Positions 15,898 to 25,392 of a DNA stretch of 64,000 bases are shown one piece after another. Positions within the stretch are counted from its first letter, which is position 1; the number at the start of each line of letters is the position of its first letter. The position numbers and the translations under genes are program-made. Under the pieces are notes generated by a model that was not told the DNA's origin, searched no databases, and saw nothing but the letters and a program-made list of their open reading frames with translations. Source of the DNA: JANNSX01 sp046348995 (GTDB lineage Bacteria; Pseudomonadota; Alphaproteobacteria; Rhizobiales; Hyphomicrobiaceae); the NCBI GenBank assembly GCA_046348995.1, contig JAXMDB010000004.1, positions 248,001-312,000 on the forward strand, in the 5' to 3' direction.

Positions 15898-17739
15898 CTA
15901 CTCCGCCGCCGCCTCCGCCAGGAAGCCACCCGACTGCCGTGTCCAGAGATCCGCGTAGACGCCGCCTCTCTGCAGCAGCGCCTGATGCGTGCCCTGCTCG
16001 ATGATCGCCCCGTCGTCCATGATGACGAGCCGGTCCATGGTGGCGATGGTAGACAGACGGTGCGCGATGGCGATCACGGTCTTGCCTTCCATCAGGTTGT
16101 AGAGCTGCTCTTGGATGGCAGCCTCCACCTCGCTGTCGAGCGCGCTCGTCGCCTCGTCTAGGATGAGGATCGGCGCGTTCTTGAGGAGCACCCGGGCAAT
16201 CGCGATGCGCTGGCGCTGGCCGCCCGACAGCTTGACGCCGCGCTCGCCGACATGGGCTTGATAGCCCGTCCGGCCTTTGAAGTCCTGCAGCCCCGGCACG
16301 AAATGGTCGGCTTGAGCCTTGCGGGCGGCCGCGATCGCCTCGGCCGCGCTCGCCTCCGGCTTGCCGTAGAGGATGTTGTCGATGACGGAGCGGTGCAGCA
16401 AGGACGTATCTTGCGTCACCATGCCGATGTTGGCGCGCAGGCTGTCTTGCGTGACGCGGGCGATGTCCTGACCGTCGATCAGGATGCGGCCGCCTTCGAG
16501 GTCATAGAAGCGCAGGAGCAGGTTCACGAGTGTCGACTTTCCCGCCCCCGACCGTCCGACGAGGCCGACCTTCTCGCCCGGCCGGATCGTCAGCGACAGG
16601 TGGTCGATGACGCCGTTGCCCTTGCCGTAGTGGAATTGAATTCCCTCGTAGCGGATCTCGCCGCGCTCGACCTCGAGGGGCTTGGCGTTCGGCGCATCGA
16701 CGACATCGTGGGCGCGGGCGATCGTCTCCATGCCCTCTTGCACGGCGCCGATATTCTCGAAGATGCCCGTCACCACCCACATGATCCAGCCGGACATGTT
16801 GACGATGCGGATGGAGAGGCCGCTCGCCAGCGCCACCGCGCCGATCGTCACCGCGCCTTGCGACCAGAGCCATAGGGCGAGGCCCGCCGTTGCGACCATC
16901 AGCGCGCCGTTCAGCGCCCAGACCGTCACGTTCATGAGCGTGATGATCTTGAGCTGGCTGCGGAAGGTATCGAGATGCTCGCGCATCGCGCCGGCCGCAT
17001 ACGAATCCTCGCGATCGGCGTGCGCGAACAGCTTCACGGTCATCACGTTCGTATAGCTGTCGACGATGCGGCCGGTGAGCATCGAGCGCGCATCCGCGTT
17101 GGCGACGGCGCGGTCCTTCACACGCGGCACGAAGTATCTGAGCGCGACGATGTAGAGCACGAGCCACGCGATGAGCGGCGCAGTCAGCCTCGTATCGGCT
17201 TCCGCGAACAGCCAAAGCGCCGAGAAGGTGTAGACGAGCACGAACCAGATCGCCTCGATCACCTGTGTCACCGACTCGCGCAAGGCCGGCGCCGTCTGCA
17301 TAATCTTGTTGGCGATCCGGCCGGCGAAGTCGTTCTGGAAATAGCCGAGGCTCTGGCGCAGCACCCAGCGATGCGTCTGCCAGCGGACGCGGTTCGTGAA
17401 GGGCGGCGAGATCAGCTGGTTCTTGATGAGGTCGGACAGCGCGAAGACGAGTGGCCGGAAGACGAGTGCGACCGCGCCCATCCAGAGCAGCAGGCTGCCG
17501 TGGTCGCGGAAGAAGCTCGCCGGGCTATCGGCGTTTTTCATGAGATCGACGAGCGAGCCGATATAGGCGAACAGCGAGACCTCGATGATCGAGCCGACGA
17601 AGCCGACGACGAGCATCAGCACGAGGTAGGGCCAGATCGGCTGCAGGTAATGCCAATAGAAGGCCAGCAGCCGCTCCGGCGGCCGCGTCTCGCTGCCCCG
17701 CTCGAACGGATCGATCTGTCTCTCAAACCAGCCAAACAT
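15898..17739 (-). CDS. MsbA-like ABC exporter (permease and ATPase in one chain)
   Basis: The 613-aa half-transporter has six membrane helices in its first about 330 residues and a C-terminal nucleotide-binding domain. The ATPase part has the Walker A motif GRSGAGKST, signature LSGGQRQRIAIAR and Walker B ILILDEATSALD. The long first cytoplasmic segment before helix 1 and the overall layout match the multidrug/lipid exporter group. Substrate is unknown; lipid, drug or peptide export are all possible. It lies upstream of the omptin gene on the same strand (133 bp gap), so co-transcription is possible. It lacks the features of a type I secretion ATPase partner: no membrane-fusion-protein gene is adjacent. 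Confidence 0.9.
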   Translation of the reverse strand: MFGWFERQIDPFERGSETRPPERLLAFYWHYLQPIWPYLVLMLVVGFVGSIIEVSLFAYIGSLVDLMKNADSPASFFRDHGSLLLWMGAVALVFRPLVFALSDLIKNQLISPPFTNRVRWQTHRWVLRQSLGYFQNDFAGRIANKIMQTAPALRESVTQVIEAIWFVLVYTFSALWLFAEADTRLTAPLIAWLVLYIVALRYFVPRVKDRAVANADARSMLTGRIVDSYTNVMTVKLFAHADREDSYAAGAMREHLDTFRSQLKIITLMNVTVWALNGALMVATAGLALWLWSQGAVTIGAVALASGLSIRIVNMSGWIMWVVTGIFENIGAVQEGMETIARAHDVVDAPNAKPLEVERGEIRYEGIQFHYGKGNGVIDHLSLTIRPGEKVGLVGRSGAGKSTLVNLLLRFYDLEGGRILIDGQDIARVTQDSLRANIGMVTQDTSLLHRSVIDNILYGKPEASAAEAIAAARKAQADHFVPGLQDFKGRTGYQAHVGERGVKLSGGQRQRIAIARVLLKNAPILILDEATSALDSEVEAAIQEQLYNLMEGKTVIAIAHRLSTIATMDRLVIMDDGAIIEQGTHQALLQRGGVYADLWTRQSGGFLAEAAAE

Positions 17740-17922
17740 GGGGGCGAACGGCGCTTGTGGGCGGCCGATTCCTCTTCAGTGTCGGGGTTGCGATGAGTTT
17801 ATAGGAGGTCGCGATCGAACGGGCAAAGCAAAACGACCTGTTGCCAATGTTGAATTGTTGCCTCGCCGCCGCAGCGCAAGCTCGAGGCAGGATATACAGT
17901 GCGGGCAATAGGGACCATCTCT

Positions 17923-18501
17923 ATGCCCGATAATGCAGAGCTCACGATCGACCCCAAGGATCGGATCTCGCCTGCCAGACCGAGCCCCAAAGGCTTGGGT
18001 GGCTGGTTGATCCTGCCCTTTCTGCACTTTCTCATCCTGCCGATCGCCTACCCGGTCCTTTTTGCCATCGGCGTCGCAAGTGAGCTGAAGGCCGGCGACG
18101 AAGGCGGTGGGCTCGATGCGAGCACGTTCTCCGTACTGCTTCAACTTTCGTTTGAGGATTGGGTGCGGATCTTCACTTCCGACCCTGCCTCCTTCAAGGA
18201 GCTCGCCGTCGGGCTCGGACTGATGCTGCCCGTCCTTGGGCTGTGGGTGCTGAGCACTATCTGCCTGATCCAGATGCTGCGGAAGGCGGCGGCGCTACCC
18301 ACGCTTGCTATCGTCTACTATGCCGTCGCGCTTGTGTTCAGTGTCGCCTATCTGGTCGTGAGCCATTCCACGCTTCTGGAGTTCACAGCCGCAGAGCAGA
18401 AAGATGCGCTCAAGGACGCCATCCGGTCGTTCTGGAGCGCCCTTATCTGGATCAACTATTTCCGGCATTCAAAACGAGTGAAGAACACGTTTGTGAACTG
18501 A
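17923..18501 (+). CDS. DUF2569-family membrane protein
   Basis: The product (192 aa from ATG 17923) carries KGLGGWLILP at about residues 23-32, the opening motif of DUF2569, then four predicted membrane helices spread over residues 30-170 with a short basic C-terminus. The function of this family is unknown. A GTG at 17899 would add eight residues. The gene is divergent from the ABC exporter (183 bp) and is followed by hemF 75 bp downstream, with no sign that they are functionally linked. Confidence 0.8.
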   Translation: MPDNAELTIDPKDRISPARPSPKGLGGWLILPFLHFLILPIAYPVLFAIGVASELKAGDEGGGLDASTFSVLLQLSFEDWVRIFTSDPASFKELAVGLGLMLPVLGLWVLSTICLIQMLRKAAALPTLAIVYYAVALVFSVAYLVVSHSTLLEFTAAEQKDALKDAIRSFWSALIWINYFRHSKRVKNTFVN

Positions 18502-18576
18502 TACGGCGCACGTGATTGGCGGCGATCTCGATGCTATAGAACGGATATCTCAAGGCAGCCCAGAGCCATCATCCCC

Positions 18577-19467
18577 ATGCCGACCGACCTCCTCCCTCGC
18601 CGTCAATCCGAAGCCCGCGCTTGGTTCGAGCGCTTGCGCGACGACATCTGCGCGGCCTTCGAGCAACTCGAGGACGATCTGCCGGCCGGGGCGCCGATGA
18701 GCGACCGGCCTGCGAGCCGGTTCAAACGCACGCCCTGGACGCGGACCGATCATGCCGGCGGCGAGGGCGGCGGCGGCACGATGAGCCTGATGACGGGCCG
18801 CGTTTTCGAGAAGGTCGGCGTGCATACCTCGACGGTGCATGGAACCTTCGCGCCCGAGTTCGCCAAGCAGATCCCCGGCGCCGATGCCGATCCGCGCTTC
18901 TGGGCCTCCGGCATCTCTCTCATCGCGCATCTGCAGAACCCGAACGTGCCGGCCGTGCACATGAACACGAGATTTGTCGTCACGTCGAAAGCGTGGTTCG
19001 GCGGCGGCGCCGATCTGACGCCGGTGCTCGACCGGCGCCGCACGCAGGACGATCCCGACACGCGGGCCTTCCACGCCGCCATGCAGTCCGCGTGCACGCC
19101 ACACAAAGTCGCCGACTACAAGCGCTACAAGGAATGGTGCGACGAGTACTTCTTCCTGAAGCATCGGGGCGAGATGCGCGGCATCGGCGGCATCTTCTAC
19201 GATTATCTCGACTCCGGCGACTGGGACGCCGATCTCGCCTTCACGAAGGACGTCGGCCGCGCCTTCCTCGACGTCTATCCGAGGCTCGTACGGGCGAACT
19301 TCGCGCGCGCCTGGACCGACGCCGACCGTGAGGAGCAGCTCGTCCGCCGCGGCCGCTATGTCGAGTTCAACCTGCTCTACGATCGCGGCACGATCTTCGG
19401 CCTCAAAACCGGCGGTAACGTCGACAGCATCCTCTCCTCGATGCCGCCGGTCGTGAAGTGGCCGTGA
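18577..19467 (+). CDS. hemF: Oxygen-dependent coproporphyrinogen III oxidase
   Basis: The 296-aa protein is close to the family length (about 300). It shows the diagnostic segments GGGTMSLM, HMNTRF, WFGGGADLTP, HKVADYKRYKEWCDEYFFLKHR, and near the C-terminus GRYVEFNLLYDRGT. HemF oxidatively decarboxylates coproporphyrinogen III to protoporphyrinogen IX with O2 in haem synthesis. Its presence fits an aerobic or microaerobic lifestyle, as do the bc1 complex genes. Confidence 0.96.
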   Translation: MPTDLLPRRQSEARAWFERLRDDICAAFEQLEDDLPAGAPMSDRPASRFKRTPWTRTDHAGGEGGGGTMSLMTGRVFEKVGVHTSTVHGTFAPEFAKQIPGADADPRFWASGISLIAHLQNPNVPAVHMNTRFVVTSKAWFGGGADLTPVLDRRRTQDDPDTRAFHAAMQSACTPHKVADYKRYKEWCDEYFFLKHRGEMRGIGGIFYDYLDSGDWDADLAFTKDVGRAFLDVYPRLVRANFARAWTDADREEQLVRRGRYVEFNLLYDRGTIFGLKTGGNVDSILSSMPPVVKWP

Positions 19468-19476
19468 GGTACGCGC

Positions 19477-20448
19477 TCAGAAGAACGCCGCCGCGCGATC
19501 GCGCCAAGCTTGCGCTTGCTCCTCGGCCTCCTTGCGCTCCTCGGGCGTGAGCTTGGAGATCAGCACGTCGAGCTCGAGATCGCTCGCACCGGCGGCGCGA
19601 GCGATCAGATGCCAGCGCGCGGCGGTCGGCAGGTGCTTTTCGAACACGACGCCGAACGCGTAGAGCCGCGCGAGCCTGTTCTGCGCCACCGGATTGCCCT
19701 TCTCGGCGGCAGCGAGCAGGAACCAGGCGCCGCGCGCCTCGTCCTTCTCCACGCCCCGGCCCTTGAACAGCATGATCGCGAAATCGACCTGCGCATCGAC
19801 ATAGCCCTGCTCGGCCGCGAGCCCGATCCAATGCGCCGCCGTCTCGTCGTCCGGCTCGACGCCCTCGCCCTTCGTGAAGAGCACGCCGTAGTCGTATTCG
19901 GCCGGGGCCTCGCCCGCCTCGGCCGCCTGACGAAGCAAGTCCGCCGCCCTCTTGATGTCGGTCTTGCGGCCGTCGCCCGCGGCATAGATCAGGGCAAGAT
20001 TATAGGCCGCGAGCGCATGCCCTTTGGCGGCGGCCTGCTCGAACCAGTCCGCGGCCGTCTTAGCGCTCTTCTCGACGCCGGCTCCCCCCAGATGCATCAT
20101 GCCGAGCGCGAACATCGCATTCGTGTCCCCGAGCTCGGCGCCCTTGCGATACCAGGCGGCGGCCTCCTTGAGATTGCGGTCGACACCGAGACCTTCGGCC
20201 AGAATGCGGCCGACCAGCGTGTGCGCCGACGGCTCGCCCTCGGCCGCTTTCTTTTTGGCGAGGTCGAGCGCCGTCAGATATTTGCCGTCGTCGAAAGCGG
20301 CGAAGGCCGCATCCGCGGCGAGGCCCGTCTTGGGGCCGGTCGAGGCTGGGGCCGGTTGAGCCGCCGGGGCCGCTGTGCCGGCAGCGAGCGCCGGCATCGG
20401 CAAGGTGCCGGCCATCATGATCAGAACGGCATGGATGAGGCCTCTCAT
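19477..20448 (-). CDS. Sel1-repeat (SEL1/TPR-like) exported protein
   Basis: From the ATG at 20448 the product is 323 aa with a signal peptide (residues 1-24, MRGLIHAVLI start, cleavage near ALAAG) and about six Sel1-like repeats, each with a pattern such as A..LG...L.G.GV.....A..W...AA..G. Sel1 proteins act as scaffolds in envelope stress, exopolysaccharide and signalling pathways; a specific partner cannot be named. The ATG overlaps the stop codon of the upstream thiE-like gene in an ATGA arrangement, indicating translational coupling. Confidence 0.88.
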   Translation of the reverse strand: MRGLIHAVLIMMAGTLPMPALAAGTAAPAAQPAPASTGPKTGLAADAAFAAFDDGKYLTALDLAKKKAAEGEPSAHTLVGRILAEGLGVDRNLKEAAAWYRKGAELGDTNAMFALGMMHLGGAGVEKSAKTAADWFEQAAAKGHALAAYNLALIYAAGDGRKTDIKRAADLLRQAAEAGEAPAEYDYGVLFTKGEGVEPDDETAAHWIGLAAEQGYVDAQVDFAIMLFKGRGVEKDEARGAWFLLAAAEKGNPVAQNRLARLYAFGVVFEKHLPTAARWHLIARAAGASDLELDVLISKLTPEERKEAEEQAQAWRDRAAAFF

Positions 20449-21130
20449 CGCCCGCGCTGCCCCGTCGCGATCGCCTCCGCGATCAAGGCGACATGCGCGG
20501 CGTCTGCTTCCGGCGCCGCGCCCGAGAGCTCCACGGCAATGAACTCGACGCCGGCGGCGGCCAGACGATCCGCTTCGGCCGCACTGTCGACGCCCATGGC
20601 GACACCGGGGACCTCGAACAGCTCGGTCCACCATTGCGCCAGCGCGCCAGGACTTTCATCTTGCCCCTCACCGGCCGCCCCTCGAAGGCGACATAATCCG
20701 CGCCGATCTCGCCGTAGACCATGGCCATATGCTTCGAGAGTCCGGCCGACGCACCGACGGTCCGCTCGCTGCCGAGCGCCGCCCGGGCGATCGCATAACG
20801 GCTGCGCGCCTCGTCCTCGTCGCTGCCGGCTGTCAGATGCACCCCGTCGGCCCCCAGCGCACGGGCCAGCTCCACGTCGGCTTGCAGGAGCACCGCCACA
20901 TCGCGCGCCTGGATTCGCCGGATCGCGGAGCCGAGCTCGCCGGTCCCGAGCGTCACACCCGGCAGCGGCGTCAAGAGCACGCAGGCGATCGCGGTGCCTC
21001 CAGCCGCCAGCATGGCTTCCAAGCGCTCGAGCCCGGCGCCGTGGGCGTCGGTCTCCAGAACGATGATGAGCCGGCAATCTGTCGAGGCCAAGGTCATGAG
21101 CGCCTGTGGTGCGAGGGTTCGGGCCAGCAT
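20445..21130 (-). pseudogene. ThiE-like thiamine-phosphate synthase family protein, frameshifted
   Basis: Two overlapping minus-strand frames together make one TIM-barrel protein of the ThiE family. The N-terminal part includes LLQADVELARALGADGVHL and GASAGLSKH, ending at ADYVAFEGRPVRGKMK. The C-terminal part continues in another frame with ALAQWWTELFEVPGVAMG and ends at 20445. The switch lies at about 20650-20665, where one base appears to be missing. ThiE couples the pyrimidine and thiazole moieties of thiamine; this copy is rather divergent and could be a paralogue. The start may be the ATG at 21130 or 21097. The break may be a true mutation or a sequence error; the intact overlap with the next gene argues for error or a recent event. 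Confidence 0.75.
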
Positions 21131-21374
21131 AGTTGGCTGGATTCCGGCGGAAAAGAGACTTCGACCCGTCGTGCCCCAAAGCTGCGCCATCGCGCCGCCG
21201 TTTGTGCACAGGCACTTGATCAACCAAGGGAAATGCGCACGGACACGACCTCCCGGTGGCGCATGCCGATACTCCGCCAGATCGTCCGGCCTCATCAATT
21301 TTGATGATGTGCGGATCTCTAGACCCTCCTAGCAATGCTCGAACGATGGCATCGGCATCAGGGAGGATGGTCAC

Positions 21375-23432
21375 TTGGCAACGATCCGCGGCACGAGCAA
21401 ACGGGACATCCTGCGAGACAAGAGCGCGAGCAACACGCTGCTCGGTCTCGGCGGCAACGACGATCTCTACGGCAACGGCGGCAACGACACGCTGAAGGGC
21501 GGCAAGGGCAACGACAAGCTCTCCGGCGGCAAGGGTAACGACAAGCTCTTCGGCGAGGCCGGCAACGACCGGCTGGACGGAGGCGCAGGCAACGACACGC
21601 TGGACGGCGGCACCGGCAACGACATCATGAAGGGTGGCCTAGGCAACGACACCTTCGTCGTCAACAGCGCCGCCGACGTGATCACGGATACGGGCGGCAT
21701 CGATCTCGTGAAATCGAGCGTCACCCACACGCTCGGCCTCGGCCTGGAGAGCTTGTTGCTGACGGGCGTTGGCACCATCAACGGCACCGGCAACAGCGGC
21801 GACAACACGATCACCGGCAATGCCGCGGCCAACACGCTCGACGGCGGCGATGGCATCGACACGCTCAACGGCGGCGACGGCGACGACGTGCTGATCGGCG
21901 GCGCCGGCGGCGATGCGCTCGTCGGCGGCCTCGGCACCGACACGGCGAGCTATGCGACCTCCGCGCCCGGCATCACGATCGATCTCGCCGATACCTCCGT
22001 CAATACCGGCGACGCCGCCAACGACACTTACGACAGCATCGAGCGCCTGATCGGCACCAGCGGCGCCGACAACCTCAGCGGCACGATGGCTGGCGGTGAC
22101 ATCATCCTCGGCGGCGCCGGAGCCGACATCATCACCGGCGGCGGCATCAGCGGCGGCGGCAACGACACGCTGTCCGGAGAAGGCGGCAACGACTACATCG
22201 ACGGCGGCGCGGACAACGACACGATCGACGGCGGCGACGACGACGACATTCTCGTCATCAGCACGGGCACCGACACTCTGGCTGGGGGCGCCGGCACCGG
22301 CGACATGATCTCGTTCGAGAACGCCGGTGGCGTCTCCAGCATGTACTTCACGCTGAGCGCCACGGGTGCGGCGACAGGCGTCAATGCCTCCGGGGTCGGC
22401 CTCGGCACCTTCGACTACTCAGGTATCGAGGGCGTTCGCGGCCGCGACGTCGCCGCCTCCGACCTCATCACCGGCAACAGCGCCAACAATCACCTGGATG
22501 GCCGGGGAGGCAACGACTTCCTGGAAGGCGCCGGCGGCGACGACACGATCGACGGCGGCTCCGGCAACGACGCCATCTCGTTCTTCAGCAACGCGGCGAG
22601 CGTCACCTTCACACTCGCCGCCGGTGGCAGCGGCGTCGCCAACCTCTCGGCCTACGGGCTCGGCACCGACACCTACACGAGCATCGAGAACATCGACGGC
22701 AGCAACGATGCCGCGGGCGACGTCTTGACGGGCAACACGGGCAACAACGTCATCAATGGCTTCAACGGCTTCGACACGCTCAAAGGCGGTGACGGCGCGG
22801 ACACGATCAACGGCGGCAACGGCGGCGACCTGATCGAAGGCGGGACGGGCGCCGACACGCTCGACGGCGGTGGACAGATCGATACGCTCAGCTACTTCAG
22901 CTCGGCCGCCGGCGTGACTGTGGACATCAGTGCCAACACGGCTTCGGGTGGCGATGCCCAGGGCGACGTGATCGCGAACTTCGAGGATCTCGTCGGCAGC
23001 AACAACACGACGACCGGCGATACGCTGATCGGCAACAGCAGCGATAACGAGATATCGGGTGAGAACGGCGACGACACGCTCGACGGCGCCGGTGGCGTGG
23101 ACTTCCTGACAGGCGGCGCGGGCGACGATACGCTGTTCGGCGGCACGGGCGACGACGGCCTCGTCGGTGGCAGCGGCGCCGACAACTTCTCGATGCTCGG
23201 CAACAACGGGATCGGCAGCTTCACGGGCAATGACACCATCACCGATTTCAGCCATGCCGAAGACGACGAGATCTACCTCCAGAACGGCAGCGCCGGCTTC
23301 TGGAGCCATACCGTGAGCGGCGCCAACACGGTGTTCACCTATTTCGACCTCACCGCCTTCACGATCACGCAATCGGTCGTCGTCACCGGCGTCACCGGCC
23401 TGATCAGCGGCGACGACTACTTCATCTTCTGA
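21375..23432 (+). CDS. RTX calcium-binding protein (685 aa), TTG start
   Basis: The protein is composed of several RTX nonapeptide strips (for example GGNGGDLIEGG) separated by beta-rich spacers that contain repeated segments such as SYATSAPGITIDL and SYFSSAAGVTVDI. It has no signal peptide and ends GDDYFIF, a negatively charged residue followed by hydrophobic ones as in many type I secretion signals. The start is a TTG at 21375, supported by GGGAGG 9-15 bp upstream and by the identical opening MATIRGTS in the paralogue at 25393. It is the first of three tandem RTX genes. The role is unknown; extracellular Ca2+-stabilised matrix or adhesion is plausible. Confidence 0.9.
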   Translation: MATIRGTSKRDILRDKSASNTLLGLGGNDDLYGNGGNDTLKGGKGNDKLSGGKGNDKLFGEAGNDRLDGGAGNDTLDGGTGNDIMKGGLGNDTFVVNSAADVITDTGGIDLVKSSVTHTLGLGLESLLLTGVGTINGTGNSGDNTITGNAAANTLDGGDGIDTLNGGDGDDVLIGGAGGDALVGGLGTDTASYATSAPGITIDLADTSVNTGDAANDTYDSIERLIGTSGADNLSGTMAGGDIILGGAGADIITGGGISGGGNDTLSGEGGNDYIDGGADNDTIDGGDDDDILVISTGTDTLAGGAGTGDMISFENAGGVSSMYFTLSATGAATGVNASGVGLGTFDYSGIEGVRGRDVAASDLITGNSANNHLDGRGGNDFLEGAGGDDTIDGGSGNDAISFFSNAASVTFTLAAGGSGVANLSAYGLGTDTYTSIENIDGSNDAAGDVLTGNTGNNVINGFNGFDTLKGGDGADTINGGNGGDLIEGGTGADTLDGGGQIDTLSYFSSAAGVTVDISANTASGGDAQGDVIANFEDLVGSNNTTTGDTLIGNSSDNEISGENGDDTLDGAGGVDFLTGGAGDDTLFGGTGDDGLVGGSGADNFSMLGNNGIGSFTGNDTITDFSHAEDDEIYLQNGSAGFWSHTVSGANTVFTYFDLTAFTITQSVVVTGVTGLISGDDYFIF

Positions 23433-23444
23433 GCCATGGTCATT

Positions 23445-23481
23445 GGCGCGGGGGTGGGAGCAACGGTCCATCCCCCACGCC
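23445..23481 (+). terminator. Imperfect hairpin after the first RTX gene of the trio
   Basis: GGCGCGGGGGTGGGA (23445-23459) and TCCATCCCCCACGCC (23467-23481) pair with two or three mismatches around a 7-nt loop, 12 bp after the stop codon. No T-tract follows, so the terminator call is tentative. Confidence 0.35.
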
Positions 23482-23524
23482 AGTGACGCCCGGTATCGCA
23501 TGAGGAACTAGGATCAGGATCGCC

Positions 23525-25087
23525 ATGGCCACTATCCGCGGGAATGCAAAGAAGAACCTTCTCATCGGCACCTCGGCCACCGACCGGTTGCTCGGGCTTG
23601 GCGGCAACGACACGCTGGTGGGAAGATCTGGCAACGACACGCTCGACGGCGGCAAGGGCGCCGACGTCATGAAGGGTGGGCGCGGCAACGACACCTACGT
23701 CGTCGATCATGCTCTCGATCGGGTCGTCGAGCTCGCCGGGCAAGGCACGGATACCGTCAAATCCAATATTTCGTTCACGCTCCGCGCCAATGTCGAGAAC
23801 CTGACACTGACCGGCACCGCCGGTGTCAGCGGGACCGGCAACAGTCTCAACAACGTCATCATCGGCAACGCCGCCGCCAACACGCTGAATGGCGGCGCCG
23901 GCAACGACACGCTCGCCGGCGGCCTCGGTGACGACGTGCTCGTGGTCAGCACCGGCACCGATACCCTCGCCGGCGACGACGGCCAGGACACGATCTCCTT
24001 CGTCTTTGCGACGGCCGGCTCCGGCGATTTCACCTTCCAGCTGGATGGCACGGGGGCGGCCTCTGGGATCGACGGCAGCGCCTTCGGGCTCGGCACGTTC
24101 TCCTACACGAGCATCGAGAACATCACCGGACGGGATCTGGCCCTGTCGACCGACTACCTGATCGGCAACAGCGCCAGCAACGTGATCTCGGGCGGGGCGG
24201 GCAACGACTACATGGAGGGCGGCGGCGGCGACGATACGATCGCCGGCGGCGCGGGCAACGACACGATCTCGTTCTACACGAGCGCGATCGATGTGATCTT
24301 CACGCTCGACAACAGCGGTGGTGGCACCGCGAATCTGACCGCCTCCGGCCTCGGCACCGACACCTATTCGAGCATCGAGAGCATCGATGGCTCGAACGTC
24401 GGCAACGATACCTTGCGCGGCAACAGCAGCGCCAACGTCATTCGCGGCTTCGGCGGCGACGACATGATCGAGGGCGGCGCCGGCGGCGACGTGCTGGACG
24501 GCGGCGGCGGCGTCAATATCCTCTCTTACATCCTCTCCAACGCCGCCGTCTCGGTCAATCTCGCAACGGGCGACGTCTCGGGCGGCCATGCGCAGGGCGA
24601 CATGATCGCGAACTTCCAGAGCGTGATCGGCTCACAGCTGTCGGGCGACGTCATCGTCGGCAACGGGGCCGCCAACATGCTGATCGGTGCCGGCGGCAAC
24701 GACACGCTGACCGGCGGTGGCGGCGCCGACAAGTTCTTCCTGAGCTCCTACAGCGGCAACGCCGAGGCGATCCTGGACTACAGCCAGGGCGATGGCGATC
24801 AGCTCACGATCAACGGCGGGAATTTCGGCATCACCAGCATCGTCCTATCCGGGGGCGGGCAGAACCTGTTCAACCTGAGCAACTTCGCGCCGGACAACAC
24901 GATGGGCGCCACGGGCACGCCCGTCCTCCTCTACAATCGCTATGTGACACCCTCGTTGCAGATGGTCGGCGATCTCTACTATGACGCTGACGGCGCCGGC
25001 GGAGCGACTCCGCTTCTCATCGCCTCGCTCCAACCCCCGGGCACGTCCCCGACCACACTCAGCTTCGGCGATTTCGACATCATCTGA
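23525..25087 (+). CDS. RTX calcium-binding protein (520 aa)
   Basis: The 520-aa product begins MATIRGNAKKNLLIG, closely related to its two neighbours. It has an N-terminal RTX block (residues about 20-60), the spacer NDTYVVDHALDRVVELAGQGTD typical of RTX proteins, further RTX strips, and a C-terminal FLSSYSGN..ILDYSQGDGD segment like the M10/serralysin-type C-terminal module. It ends FGDFDII, compatible with a type I secretion signal. No protease or other catalytic motif was found. It is separated from the previous RTX gene by 92 bp. Confidence 0.9.
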   Translation: MATIRGNAKKNLLIGTSATDRLLGLGGNDTLVGRSGNDTLDGGKGADVMKGGRGNDTYVVDHALDRVVELAGQGTDTVKSNISFTLRANVENLTLTGTAGVSGTGNSLNNVIIGNAAANTLNGGAGNDTLAGGLGDDVLVVSTGTDTLAGDDGQDTISFVFATAGSGDFTFQLDGTGAASGIDGSAFGLGTFSYTSIENITGRDLALSTDYLIGNSASNVISGGAGNDYMEGGGGDDTIAGGAGNDTISFYTSAIDVIFTLDNSGGGTANLTASGLGTDTYSSIESIDGSNVGNDTLRGNSSANVIRGFGGDDMIEGGAGGDVLDGGGGVNILSYILSNAAVSVNLATGDVSGGHAQGDMIANFQSVIGSQLSGDVIVGNGAANMLIGAGGNDTLTGGGGADKFFLSSYSGNAEAILDYSQGDGDQLTINGGNFGITSIVLSGGGQNLFNLSNFAPDNTMGATGTPVLLYNRYVTPSLQMVGDLYYDADGAGGATPLLIASLQPPGTSPTTLSFGDFDII

Positions 25088-25392
25088 GGCCGAAGCGGCA
25101 CGGCGCACGAGAGCCGGCCGGTGGCGTCCGCCGCGGCTCCGAGGGATGAGCTGCGAGCTCGCCTCGATAATCCGACGAGAGCGTCGCTACCGAACAAGCT
25201 CACGGCCTCAGACTTCCGGCTCTGAGCGGCATCGGCAGAATCGAAGAGGCCGCACCTGTGACGATGCGGCCTCTCCCTCGTCATCTCGACAGTTTGAGTT
25301 GACGATGCGATCTCTACTGACGAAGCTACATGCTGACTTCGATTGTGCTCGCGGATGCCATGTCCGCAGGCCATTTGCTGAGGGGCGGCACC
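25088..25392. other. 305-bp spacer between the second and third RTX genes
   Basis: No coding sequence is supported here. It contains one strong hairpin (25245-25274, listed separately) and, after it, a less GC-rich stretch that could hold the promoter of the following RTX gene. I found no convincing -35/-10 pair. Confidence 0.6.
25245..25274 (+). terminator. Perfect 10-bp hairpin between RTX genes
   Basis: AGAGGCCGCA (25245-25254) pairs perfectly with TGCGGCCTCT (25265-25274) around a 10-nt loop, about 160 bp after the preceding stop codon. The stem is strong, but the following CCCTCGTC is not T-rich, so termination may need other factors. Confidence 0.45.

Noticed and set aside
15898..17739. 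ABC transporter as the type I secretion ATPase for the RTX proteins
   Set aside because: No membrane-fusion protein or TolC gene is adjacent, and the gene has the compact MsbA-like layout without an added N-terminal peptidase-like domain.
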